Shown piece after piece: positions 26,050 to 33,861 of a DNA stretch of 62,377 nt. Source of the stretch: Treponema sp. (GTDB lineage: Bacteria > Spirochaetota > Spirochaetia > Treponematales > Treponemataceae); assembly GCA_016293915.1 (NCBI GenBank), contig JAEDCY010000015.1, positions 1 through 62,377 of the forward strand, in the 5' to 3' direction. A model generated the notes under the pieces. That model made no database searches and had not been told where the DNA came from. It was given only the letters and a program-made list of their open reading frames with translations. The position numbers were made by a program, and so were the translations under genes. The stretch's first letter is position 1; each line of letters starts with the position of its first letter.

Positions 26050-26182
26050 GTCATCCCGAACTTAGGGAGCGACGGCTAAAAGCCGGAACAATGCTCCAGT
26101 GGAGCATTGTTAGCGAGTCTCCGAGCAGCTATGCTGCGAAGGGGAAGGGATCTAATAGATGCTGAAACAAGTTCAGCATGAC
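26050..26182. repeat. Nested repeat block downstream of rsgA
   Basis: It begins with GTCATCCCGAACTTA and ends with a 25-bp palindrome copy (26158-26182) in the opposite orientation. Between them lie AGGGAGCGA and GTCTCCGAGCAGCTATGCTG, which are contiguous at 59259-59296 but are here split by two perfect hairpins, CGGCT/AGCCG and AACAATGCTCCA/TGGAGCATTGTT. The block looks like a repeat that itself received an insertion. Confidence 0.8.
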
Positions 26183-26249
26183 AATATTTTTTTGGACAGC
26201 AGCATGACGATAATTTTAGGAGAAACATATGAACATTACCACAAAACAA

Positions 26250-26341
26250 GCCTAAAATCGAAAATCCGTTAAAAAAAAAGCCGACAGGGTCGTTTTAGGA
26301 TTATCGAAAGAACGGCTCAGAGGCAAGCTATGCTTGCCGAC
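26250..26341. repeat. 92-bp dispersed element, copy 1
   Basis: It is closely similar to 52124-52213 along its length: CTAAAATCGAAAATCCGTTA at the start, GGGTCGTTTTAGGATTATCG in the middle and CTCAGAGGCAAGCT with TGCTTGCCG at the end. Internal arms can pair (CCTAAAA with TTTTAGG, GGCAAGC with GCTTGCC). It has landed just after a ribosome site and a start codon (ATG 26229), which now opens only MNITTKQA*. Confidence 0.88.
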
Positions 26342-26363
26342 TTTTATAAATGGAAAAATAATT

Positions 26364-27272
26364 ATGAGAACCAAACAATTTCAATTACTAACAGACATTA
26401 ATCTCGTATGGGATTTTCTTGTCGACACTTACGACTGGAAAAATGACTGTGGTCGAGCTGCGCCATTTTTTGAATATGCTCTCACTTCCTCGTGGATGGA
26501 CACTTCATATTCATTTTTGGACAGGCTCTGGTTTGACGGAGACAAGGTTGTGGCCTTTGTTTATTACGAAAATCCGGTAACAGATATTTATTTTAATGTT
26601 TGCAAGGGCTATGAGTTTCTGGCGGATGAACTTGTTGATTACGCAATTTCGAGCATGCCTCATTTCAACAATGAGCAGCAGTTTGTTTTATTCGATGGTC
26701 AGCAGTTCTTAAAAGATGCAGCAGCAAAACGAGGCTTCAAACAGGTTTATGAATGGAATGAAGCCATTTTTAATTTTAAGAACGAATTGAATTATGAGTT
26801 GCCGGAAGGCTATCATTTTGTGGATCCAAAAAATATGGATATCTTAAAATGTTCAAAGCTCTGCTGGTATGGTTTTGGACATGGCGATAAAGGTGAGTTC
26901 AAGGACTGGGATAAATACGATGACTCTATGGACTGGACTCCCGCAAAATCTCACAAAGGCGCTTTGAGTCGAATCCTCACTCCATCTCCACATGATAGCT
27001 CGCAGTACAACATTGTTATTGCAGATAAGAACGAAGAATATGTCTGCTTCTCGGGCATGTGGTGGGTGCCTCAAAATCAGCTTGCTTATATGGAGCCGCT
27101 TTGTACACATCCGGATCATCGCAAAAAAGGACTTGCCTCTGCCGCACTTTCACTGCATTATAAGAGAATGAAAGCCCTGGGCGCAAGTCACATGACCGGC
27201 GGTGGTGACCCCTTCTACCAGAAGCTGGGCTACGGAAAAGGCTACCACTGCACAATCTGGAGAAAAGAATAA
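26364..27272 (+). CDS. GNAT family N-acetyltransferase
   Basis: The 302-residue protein has a C-terminal GNAT core with MEPLCTHPDHRKKGLASAAL (acetyl-CoA loop) and FYQKLGYGKGYH, and an N-terminal region that may be a second, degenerate GNAT fold. The substrate is unknown. ATG at 26364 starts MRTKQFQLLTD but has a poor ribosome site. A good AGGAG-ATG signal stands 135 bp upstream (26229) and opens MNITTKQ, resembling this gene's own start, so the 92-bp element between them may have displaced the original start. The 74-bp periodic array begins 45 bp after the stop. Confidence 0.85.
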   Translation: MRTKQFQLLTDINLVWDFLVDTYDWKNDCGRAAPFFEYALTSSWMDTSYSFLDRLWFDGDKVVAFVYYENPVTDIYFNVCKGYEFLADELVDYAISSMPHFNNEQQFVLFDGQQFLKDAAAKRGFKQVYEWNEAIFNFKNELNYELPEGYHFVDPKNMDILKCSKLCWYGFGHGDKGEFKDWDKYDDSMDWTPAKSHKGALSRILTPSPHDSSQYNIVIADKNEEYVCFSGMWWVPQNQLAYMEPLCTHPDHRKKGLASAALSLHYKRMKALGASHMTGGGDPFYQKLGYGKGYHCTIWRKE

Positions 27273-27317
27273 TTATTCGCCGGGCTTGGTAATCTGGTAG
27301 AACTCGTTTCTTTTATT

Positions 27318-27631
27318 CCGATAAGATGTTTATAATTGGATGTTTTATCGGAGAGGGAGAGCCTTGCAACTCTGTGTTTTTGGCGTATGGTCCGATAAAA
27401 TGGGGATAAATTTCTTGTTTATCGGAAACACAGCTCCGATTTTGGCTTTTCTCTCGTATTTGCTTCCGATAAAAATACGGTATTTAGGCAATTTATCGGA
27501 ACTTCACCCCGCTTCAGTGTGTTTTTGTACTATTTGATTCCGATAAAGGGGCAAATAACTCGGCTTTTATCGGAACTTCAGATGCGACTTAAGATACGAA
27601 TAAACGAAAGCGCTCCAAGCCAATTTATCGG
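27318..27631. repeat. Periodic array of CCGATAA-N20-TTATCGG units, exact 74-bp period
   Basis: Four 34-bp units begin at 27318, 27392, 27466 and 27540. Each has CCGATAA at the left end and its reverse complement TTATCGG at the right end, with exactly 20 variable bases inside and exactly 40 mostly variable bases between units. A lone TTATCGG at 27625-27631 ends the block off phase. Units 3 and 4 share AACTTCA after TTATCGG, and the ends of the spacers before units 3 and 4 are alike (TATTTGNTT). 74 bp is close to seven helical turns. No cas, tas or integrase gene is adjacent. It does not match a normal CRISPR, because the conserved parts are only 7-10 bp long. Confidence 0.85.
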
Positions 27632-27671
27632 TATCTACCGCCGATTTTGAGCCCACACACTTCATTTTTTT

Positions 27672-27723
27672 CTGCAAACTATCTATTTTTGAGATATAAT
27701 TCAGATATACTTCGTTTAACGAA
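27672..27723 (+). promoter_or_regulatory. Promoter and operator-like palindrome of the ArsC-like gene
   Basis: CTGCAA (27672-27677), 17 bp, then TATAAT (27695-27700) form a sigma-70 promoter. A perfect palindrome TTCGTT-T-AACGAA (27711-27723) lies just after the expected transcription start and ends one base before the AAGGAG ribosome site. It could be a repressor site. Confidence 0.55.
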
Positions 27724-27733
27724 AGGAGTTCTC

Positions 27734-28084
27734 ATGACAAAAGTTTACTGTTATTCCCGCTGCTCAACCTGCAAAAAAGCTCTGGCCTGGCTGGATGCTC
27801 ACGGTTACAAATACGATTCAATAGACATCAAAACTCAAAACCCGGATGAAAAGACCTTGCGAAGCCTGCATAAAAAATCCGGGCTGCCTCTGAAAAAGTT
27901 TTTTAATACCAGCGGCATCCTTTATCGCGAAATGGAGCTTTCCAAAAAACTTCCCTCAATGCCCGAGGATCAGCAGTTTTCGCTCCTTGCCTCCGACGGC
28001 ATGATGGTGAAGCGGCCGCTCTTAGTTACCGATTCTGCGGTGATTCCCGGCTTTAAAGAAGATCTCTGGAAAGAGGTTTTATAA
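27734..28084 (+). CDS. ArsC/Spx family thioredoxin-fold protein
   Basis: A 116-residue protein with a thioredoxin-like fold: KVYCYSRCSTCKKALAWLD carries the CxxC pair at residues 11 and 14, and VKRPLLVTD near residue 97 is the Arg-Pro motif of the ArsC/Spx/YffB group. The final helix is short. It may reduce arsenate or act as a redox protein; Spx-type RNA polymerase binding is less likely. Strong ribosome site GAAAGGAG. It is a single-gene unit with its own promoter. Confidence 0.87.
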   Translation: MTKVYCYSRCSTCKKALAWLDAHGYKYDSIDIKTQNPDEKTLRSLHKKSGLPLKKFFNTSGILYREMELSKKLPSMPEDQQFSLLASDGMMVKRPLLVTDSAVIPGFKEDLWKEVL

Positions 28085-28088
28085 TAAT

Positions 28089-28201
28089 CAGGAGGGGAAA
28101 GCCTTCCCCTGCGCCCGAGCCTCCTCACTTCGTTGCGGTGTCTCAGGCTACCCCTTCTCCTAGGGGGACGCAGTAAACTGCTTACCCCCTAAAACCCCCG
28201 T
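28089..28201. repeat. Dispersed repeat between the ArsC-like and alkyltransferase genes
   Basis: AGGAGGGGAAAGCCTTCCCC followed later by GGCTACCCCTTCTCCTAGGG matches the block at 7813. The inner part differs (a palindrome GAGCCTCCTCA...TGTCTCAGGCT). The last 13 bp overlap the stop and final codons of the alkyltransferase gene on the minus strand, so that protein's RGF tail is repeat-derived. Confidence 0.8.
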
Positions 28202-28560
28202 TGTAAATCTTCTGCTAACCCGGCCTTCATCGCTTCAAAATCGTCCTCGCTGACCAGGTGGCGCTCCAAATCAACGTGGCCGTCCACAAAGCAAACGCCT
28301 TCTGCCTCGAGCTTTGAACGCTGGGCATCCGGGCCGCCAAAGGCAAAGCTGCCCGAACAGAAGCCTTTTGCATTCACAACCCGGTGGCAGGGCGTCATCT
28401 CATTGCTGGGATTTTTATGCAGGGCATTTCCCACATAGCGGCGCAAATTACAGTTTCCGGCCAGTGCCGCAATTTGAGAATACGAGGCAACTTTTCCGCG
28501 AGGAATCTGGCGTACGGCAGCGTAAATAATTTCTGCTAAATCTTTTTTTTCTTCTTTCAT
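28189..28560 (-). CDS. MGMT-type alkylguanine-DNA alkyltransferase domain protein
   Basis: A 123-residue protein that is only the C-terminal DNA-binding and active-site domain of the Ogt/MGMT fold. Helix-turn-helix region GKVASYSQIAALAGNCNLRRYVGNALHKNP, then PCHRVVNAKGFCSGSFAFGG with the acceptor Cys in PCHRVV. Because Cys is retained, it is not a typical ATL protein, which has Trp there. It may repair O6-alkylguanine or flag such lesions. Divergent from the small gene at 28593. Confidence 0.88.
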   Translation of the reverse strand: MKEEKKDLAEIIYAAVRQIPRGKVASYSQIAALAGNCNLRRYVGNALHKNPSNEMTPCHRVVNAKGFCSGSFAFGGPDAQRSKLEAEGVCFVDGHVDLERHLVSEDDFEAMKAGLAEDLQRGF

Positions 28561-28592
28561 TTCCAAAAGTATGGTAGCATAATAAAGAGTAT

Positions 28593-28763
28593 ATGAAAAT
28601 AATTGAAAAAATCTTTGATTCAGTTTTACTCCTTCAGCCTGATGGCCTATATCAAAAGTGTGGTGAAATCTGGCTACAGCACACAGCATTTCGTGCACAG
28701 CCACTGGCAGCAGAAAGGCTGGAAGCAGAAAGCCGGGAAAAACTTAGCAGGAAGACAAAATGA
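28593..28763 (+). CDS. Small hypothetical protein, 56 residues, coupled to HAD gene
   Basis: An open frame MKIIEKIFDSVLLLQPDGLY continuing to a charged C-terminus (RLEAESREKLSRKTK). Its TGA overlaps the ATG of the next gene (ATGA), which supports translation. CATAAT lies 9 bp before the ATG, so the leader would be very short. I do not recognise the family. It may act only to couple translation of the HAD gene. Confidence 0.45.
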   Translation: MKIIEKIFDSVLLLQPDGLYQKCGEIWLQHTAFRAQPLAAERLEAESREKLSRKTK

Positions 28764-29449
28764 TTAAAGCCGTAATTTTCGATATGTTTGAAACGCTCGT
28801 AACTCTTTTTACGGGCAGAACCTATTTTAGCGAGCACATTGCTGCGGATCTCAATCAGCCAATAGAGGTCTTTCGTAAATGCTGGCACGAAACCGAAAAG
28901 GACCGAACGCTTGGAAAGTACTCTATGGAAGAAGGCCTGTCCATAACTCTCAAAAATCTGGACGCTTATTCCCCGGAAAATGTTCAGCTTATTTGTCGCA
29001 AGCGCCGCGAAGCTTTGGGAGACACCTTCGACGCCATTCCCGCCGAGTCCATCTGGCTGCTTAAAACACTCCGCGAAAAAGGCCTCAAAACCGGTCTCAT
29101 CACAAACACCTTTTCCGACGAGCGCGACATGATTCTTTCATCCCCGCTCTATCCCCTTTTTGATGCCGCAATGATTTCCTACGAACAGGGCCTTCTCAAA
29201 CCAGACCCGGAAATCTACCGCCGTGCCATACAATCCCTGAACGTCACACCCCAAGAATGCCTCTACGTAGGCGACGGTGGCTCACACGAACTCACCGGCG
29301 CCCGCGAGCTCGGCATGCAGGCCATTCAGTGCACCTGGTTCCGCGACCTTGCCTATGAGCCGCATATCCCAAGCCCCATCTATGAGGACTTTCCTCACGC
29401 AGTCACCCGGCAAGATATCCTCAATTTTATAAATTCTCAAAATGCTTGA
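28760..29449 (+). CDS. HAD family hydrolase
   Basis: A 229-residue haloacid-dehalogenase-type phosphatase: motif I in VIFDMFETLVTLF (D8 with the second Asp replaced by F-E), motif II TGLITNTFSDE, motif III K in LLKPDPEIYRRA and motif IV CLYVGDGGSHELTGARELGM. The motif I DxFET instead of DxDGT is common in dehalogenase- and YjjG-like members. The substrate is unknown. Overlaps the preceding small ORF. Confidence 0.88.
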   Translation: MIKAVIFDMFETLVTLFTGRTYFSEHIAADLNQPIEVFRKCWHETEKDRTLGKYSMEEGLSITLKNLDAYSPENVQLICRKRREALGDTFDAIPAESIWLLKTLREKGLKTGLITNTFSDERDMILSSPLYPLFDAAMISYEQGLLKPDPEIYRRAIQSLNVTPQECLYVGDGGSHELTGARELGMQAIQCTWFRDLAYEPHIPSPIYEDFPHAVTRQDILNFINSQNA

Positions 29450-29483
29450 AAAAAAACAGAAATCCTGATTTTCTGCACGAAGA

Positions 29484-29519
29484 ATGACACATCACCTAAA
29501 AACATAGTATAATAGAGTT
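29484..29519 (+). promoter_or_regulatory. trkA promoter, probably leaderless
   Basis: ATGACA (29484-29489), 18 bp and TATAAT (29508-29513) stand 6 bp before the trkA ATG. The expected transcription start falls at the ATG and there is no ribosome site. Confidence 0.5.
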
Positions 29520-30965
29520 ATGAGAATAGTTATTGTAGGTGCAGGATTCACAGGAATCCAGCTTGCCAAACTTTTGATTAATGAAAAAAATCAGGTTGCC
29601 ATTGTAGACAATGATGAAAATACAATCCGTCACGCTTCAAATCAGCTGGACTGTACCGTTATGTGTGCAGACGGCAACAACCTCGAAACGCTGGAGGAGC
29701 TTGGAATTGCAAAAGCCGATGCCCTTGTCTGCGTTACCTCTTCTGATGAAGTTAATATGATTACCTGCTCACTTGTTGATGCGGTATATCCTGATATTTT
29801 GAAAATTGCCCGCGTTAGAAATTACGCTTATTACGTAAACACCGCCAAGGCAGAAAAAAAACACTCAAATACCTTTGCCGGAAAGCACCGTCCTCTTTAC
29901 GGAATCAACTACATGATTCACCCGGATGTTGAGGCCGCAGATGCAATTGTTCAGGCAGTAGAAAACGGCGCGGTTGGAAACGTAATCACTTTTGATAATT
30001 CAGACCTGGAGATTGCCCGCATTACAGTTGCAGCCGGCAGTCAGTTTGACGGTGCCCTGCTTAAAGAGCTTCGAGGCAAAACTGATGTAAAATTCCTTGT
30101 TGCATATATTGACCAGAACGGCGAGACCATGCTGCCTTCCGGCGACACTAAGCTCGAAGCCGACACAATAATAGGAGTTCTTGTTTCAAAAGATGATATT
30201 GCAAAACTGGTTGAGCTTTGCGGTGCTGAGCAAAAAGAACTTCGTAAAGTTGCTATGATTGGTGCCGGCCGTATTGGAACCATTGTTGCAGAAAAGCTGA
30301 TGGGTAGTGCTCAGAAGGCCAGCGGAATTGCCCGCCTTTTTACTAGCATTAAGACCCGCCGTAATTTTGATTTTGTAATTATTGATTCGAATGATGAGCT
30401 CACGAAAGCCGCCTCGGAAAAATTTCCGGATGCGCGGGTAATGAGGGCGGATGCTACAGATGAAAACTTCCTCCGTGATGAAGGAATCGTAAACTTTGAC
30501 CTTGCAATTTGTACAACTCACAATCATGAGATGAATATGGTGCTTGCAGCTTATCTTGAATCATTGGGAGTAAAGCAGACTGTTAGCCTTGTAGGCAGTT
30601 CGGCCTTTGCAGAGATTTCCCGCAAACTTGGAATTGACGTTCCGGTTCCGCTCCGTGATGCAGTAGTTGATTCTATCATGAGTCACCTGCGCGGAAAATC
30701 AGTAAAGGAGATTCACACAGTAACAAACGGTCAGCTGGAAATTGTTGAATGCGAGGTTACTTCTGATTCAAAAGTCAGTGGCAAGGAGCTAAAGGAGATT
30801 TCAAACCCTGGAACTTTCCTCGTGCTGCTGGATAAAAAATCTGGAACCGACCAGTATCAGATTGTAAACGGAAACACACGCATTACCGCGGGCGATCACA
30901 TAGTTCTTATTACCGTTGCCGAGAACAGTAAGAAAGTTCTGGCTTACTTTGGCAGTGGAGAATAG
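29520..30965 (+). CDS. trkA: Trk system potassium uptake regulator TrkA
   Basis: The 481-residue protein has two RCK units. The first begins MRIVIVGAGFTGIQLAKLLI and the second VAMIGAGRIGTIVAEKL near residue 244, each with a Rossmann NAD-binding Gly motif, and each followed by a TrkA_C domain (the last ends NTRITAGDHIVLITVAENSKK). It gates TrkH on the inner face of the membrane. The gene pair is split by a 153-bp block of palindromic repeats, but order and family suggest one operon. Confidence 0.94.
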   Translation: MRIVIVGAGFTGIQLAKLLINEKNQVAIVDNDENTIRHASNQLDCTVMCADGNNLETLEELGIAKADALVCVTSSDEVNMITCSLVDAVYPDILKIARVRNYAYYVNTAKAEKKHSNTFAGKHRPLYGINYMIHPDVEAADAIVQAVENGAVGNVITFDNSDLEIARITVAAGSQFDGALLKELRGKTDVKFLVAYIDQNGETMLPSGDTKLEADTIIGVLVSKDDIAKLVELCGAEQKELRKVAMIGAGRIGTIVAEKLMGSAQKASGIARLFTSIKTRRNFDFVIIDSNDELTKAASEKFPDARVMRADATDENFLRDEGIVNFDLAICTTHNHEMNMVLAAYLESLGVKQTVSLVGSSAFAEISRKLGIDVPVPLRDAVVDSIMSHLRGKSVKEIHTVTNGQLEIVECEVTSDSKVSGKELKEISNPGTFLVLLDKKSGTDQYQIVNGNTRITAGDHIVLITVAENSKKVLAYFGSGE

Positions 30966-30971
30966 TAACAA

Positions 30972-31124
30972 AGTGGTTTCGATACGGCTTCTTCGAAGCC
31001 TACTCAACCACCGGTGATTAAGTAGGCTTCGAAGCGGTTGTAACCACCGGTGACAGAGCAAGTTTCGAAGAAGCTGTATCGACCACCGGTGATTGAGTGC
31101 CGCGAAGCGGCGTATCGAAATCAC
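30972..31124. repeat. Cluster of four GGTTGAGT/TATCGAAACCACC-type half-copies
   Basis: Successive blocks GTGGTTTCGATACGGCTTC, GTAGGCTTCGAAGCGG, GCAAGTTTCGAAGAAGC and GTGCCGCGAAGCGGCGTATC are separated by ACCACCGGTGA. Each is a short palindrome with a GAAGC loop region. The cluster separates trkA from trkH and can fold into several hairpins. Confidence 0.85.
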
Positions 31125-31139
31125 ATCTAGGAGTAAACT

Positions 31140-32585
31140 TTGTTCATAATATCATTATTAAAAATTTCTTCTATCCTCCTTTCAATCGTTGGCATTCTTT
31201 TTGCGATTCCGCTTGGTTTTGCATTTTATTACGGGGAAAGTTCGGTTTATCTTTCCTTTATAATTCCAATGCTGGTAAGTTTTGTCTTTGTTCTTGCGGT
31301 AAATATTCCGACCCGTAAATTCAAAATTACAATGAATACCCGTCAAACCTTTTTAATCGTTGCCCTTTCCTGGGTAGTAATCAGTTTTATGGGTGCTATT
31401 CCAATGTATGTAAGTGGCAGTATTCCCCGCTTTGTTGATGCTCTTTTTGAAAGTGTCAGCGGTTTTTCAACAACTGGTTCAACTATTTTGTCTGAAATTG
31501 AAAGCCTTCCAAAATCAATCAATATGCTGCGCTGTCTCACACACTGGATCGGTGGTATGGGAATTGTAACTCTCACTGTTGCACTCCTTCCTCTTCTTGG
31601 CGTGGGCGGCTTCCAGTTAATCAAGGCAGAAACCACCGGTCCCGAAAAAGGAAAGGTAACTGCCCGTATCACAACTACAGCAAAAATCCTCTGGCTCATT
31701 TATTTTGGTTTTACAGCTGCAGAAACAATTGCCCTTAAACTGGCAGGTATGACTTTTACCGATGCCCTTTCTCACGCTTTTGCAACTCTGGGAACCGGTG
31801 GCTTTTCTACACGCAACTCTTCTATCGGTGCCTACAACTCGGTTGCAATCGATGTAATCATAATGATTTTCATGTTCCTTGCAGGAATTAACTTCAGCCT
31901 TTACTTTTACATTTTCACAGGAAAGTTCCGCGATATTACGACAAACTCTGAATTTAAGGCTTATCTGGCAATTGTTGCCGCTCTTATTGTTGCAGTTACA
32001 ATTTCACTTCGTGATGTTTACGGCAGCTTTGGAGACACTCTTCGCTACAGTTCCTTTCAGGTAGTTTCGCTCATGACCACAACTGGTTTTTCTACTGCCG
32101 ATTTTATGAAGTGGCCGGCTGCAACTCAGTTCCTGCTTTTTGTCACTTTCTTTATAGGCGGATGTTCGGGCTCAACCTCGGGTGGTGTTAAGGTAATCCG
32201 CTGGCTGGTTCTTGGAAAACAGGTTCAGAACGAAACCCGTAAAATGCTGCATCCTCACGGAGTTTTTGCAATCCGCTTGAACGGACGTCCTGGCCGCAAG
32301 GATATTGTTTTCAACGTTGCAGCCTTTATGGTTGTTTATTTTGCCCTTGTTATTGTAACTACTTTTGTAGGCTGTCTTGGCCAGCTTGATGTATGGTCAA
32401 GTTTTACAGGAGCCCTCAGTATGGTTGGAAACATTGGTCCTGGCTATGCTCTTCTTGGGCCTTCAGAAAATTTTGGCTTTCTTCCTGATTTTGTAAAATA
32501 CTGGTACAGTTTTGCAATGCTTGCTGGCCGTCTTGAATTGTATACTATGATAATTTACTTCCTGCCGGTTTACTGGGAAAAGTAA
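31140..32585 (+). CDS. trkH: Trk system potassium uptake channel TrkH
   Basis: A 481-residue membrane protein with the four pore-helix repeats: SVSGFSTTGST, HAFATLGTGGFST, MTTTGFSTADF and a fourth near GALSMVGNIGPGY, each with the selectivity-filter Gly. ATLGTGGFST and STTGSTIL are typical TrkH/KtrB loops. It imports potassium and depends on TrkA. TTG at 31140 is used, with AGGAG 7 nt upstream. Confidence 0.94.
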   Translation: MFIISLLKISSILLSIVGILFAIPLGFAFYYGESSVYLSFIIPMLVSFVFVLAVNIPTRKFKITMNTRQTFLIVALSWVVISFMGAIPMYVSGSIPRFVDALFESVSGFSTTGSTILSEIESLPKSINMLRCLTHWIGGMGIVTLTVALLPLLGVGGFQLIKAETTGPEKGKVTARITTTAKILWLIYFGFTAAETIALKLAGMTFTDALSHAFATLGTGGFSTRNSSIGAYNSVAIDVIIMIFMFLAGINFSLYFYIFTGKFRDITTNSEFKAYLAIVAALIVAVTISLRDVYGSFGDTLRYSSFQVVSLMTTTGFSTADFMKWPAATQFLLFVTFFIGGCSGSTSGGVKVIRWLVLGKQVQNETRKMLHPHGVFAIRLNGRPGRKDIVFNVAAFMVVYFALVIVTTFVGCLGQLDVWSSFTGALSMVGNIGPGYALLGPSENFGFLPDFVKYWYSFAMLAGRLELYTMIIYFLPVYWEK

Positions 32586-32643
32586 AGCAAAGAAGAGCAT
32601 CTTTTTATTTGACTATTTATGCATTCTGGTTTTATAGTTAGAT

Positions 32644-33810
32644 ATGGATTTAAATTTGACTGCAGATGATGTAGCAGAATGTATAATAGCCTTAATAGCT
32701 CGGAATAAGCTTTGGGCAGGTAAAAAAGTTTATGCCTATTTTATTGCAAATAAAACTGCAGGATGCTTTACAAATTCTCATAAATCAGAAAAATATAAAA
32801 AATTTTTTACTAAAACTCTTGAAGAAATAAAAGATATGCCGAAATGTGCGGCATCTGCTTCATACCGTATTTTTTCGACAGAATATGCAGGACATGCTAA
32901 GGATCTTACACAATCAGTGGTTGCCCAGCTTATTGCTACTGATGATCCGCAAACAGAAAGCCTCATAATAATAGCCGGCGGCGACGGTACTTCTCTTGAA
33001 GTTCAAACAGCTCTTTATAAATGTGCAATGGATGGTCCAAAGCACAGTAATGCAGTAAAGAACCGTATTACAATACTTCGGCTTCCTCTTGGAACCGGAA
33101 ACGATGGTACAGACGGACACTCTATGGAAGAAACAGTAGAACTGCTTAAAGGAGGCTTGATTTTTTCCAATTCTAGGGCGGTTAGAGTGTATCCCGAAAA
33201 GGAACCTGATGAAGCGGCTGTTCGTGCCTGTGGTAAGAGACCGGAAAAATATCAGGATATGAATTTTAAGGCTCCATGGTATTCCTTCAATATTGCAAGT
33301 ATCGGTCTTGATGCATATGTAGTTTATATGACTAACACGGTAAAAAAACGTTTGCCGGGAAATTTCTATCATCTGTGTGTACCATTAAGCGGTCTTGTAT
33401 ATGACAAAGATTTTCGTTCAGGAAATGCAAATATCAAACTATATAAAAATACAAATGATACAGAGCCTTACGAAGAAATGAATACAAAAATCACGCTTAT
33501 GGCTTTTGGAGCTTCCGGATATAGAGTTTACGGAGGCGGGCATAAAGTTTTGCCGAATGAAAAAAATCTCTGCATTACTCCAAAAACATCTCTTCCGGTT
33601 TTAATAAAAGAAAACCACAGATTTGTTGACGGCTCTTTTGAACACACAAACCTAGCTCATTTAAGACAGGTAGAAAAAGTTATAATAAATTATGACAAAC
33701 CGATTCTCATGCAGTGCGACGGTGAAACAGTTATGCTAAGTTCTGCTCATTTTCCTTTGATTATGGAACTTACTGAACCCTGCCTGCGTGTAATCCAAAA
33801 AATTGAATAG
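32644..33810 (+). CDS. Diacylglycerol/sphingosine kinase-type lipid kinase
   Basis: A 388-residue protein with the DagK catalytic motifs: LIIIAGGDGTSLEVQTAL near residue 110 (ATP-binding GGDGT) and LRLPLGTGNDGTD near 151. The C-terminal beta-rich lobe ends MQCDGETVML, with the D-G-E of the family. Family members phosphorylate lipids or related diols; the exact substrate is not fixed. TATAGT lies 5 bp before the ATG, which suggests a leaderless or nearly leaderless mRNA. Confidence 0.84.
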   Translation: MDLNLTADDVAECIIALIARNKLWAGKKVYAYFIANKTAGCFTNSHKSEKYKKFFTKTLEEIKDMPKCAASASYRIFSTEYAGHAKDLTQSVVAQLIATDDPQTESLIIIAGGDGTSLEVQTALYKCAMDGPKHSNAVKNRITILRLPLGTGNDGTDGHSMEETVELLKGGLIFSNSRAVRVYPEKEPDEAAVRACGKRPEKYQDMNFKAPWYSFNIASIGLDAYVVYMTNTVKKRLPGNFYHLCVPLSGLVYDKDFRSGNANIKLYKNTNDTEPYEEMNTKITLMAFGASGYRVYGGGHKVLPNEKNLCITPKTSLPVLIKENHRFVDGSFEHTNLAHLRQVEKVIINYDKPILMQCDGETVMLSSAHFPLIMELTEPCLRVIQKIE

Positions 33811-33861
33811 TATAGTTTCTGAAACAAATTCAGAAAAAAATAGGCTTAGGAGAATAAAAAA

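Noticed and set aside
27318..27631. Classical CRISPR array
   Set aside because: The conserved parts are only 7-10 bp and are split in two per unit; there is no 23-37 bp direct repeat and no cas gene nearby. It is reported as a periodic array of unknown type.
27318..27631. Integron attC sites
   Set aside because: The arms lack the GTTRRRY/RYYYAAC core, there are no cassette genes between units, and no integrase is present.
28189..28560. ATL (alkyltransferase-like) protein without activity
   Set aside because: The acceptor Cys of PCHRV is present, so activity cannot be excluded and the ATL label does not fit.
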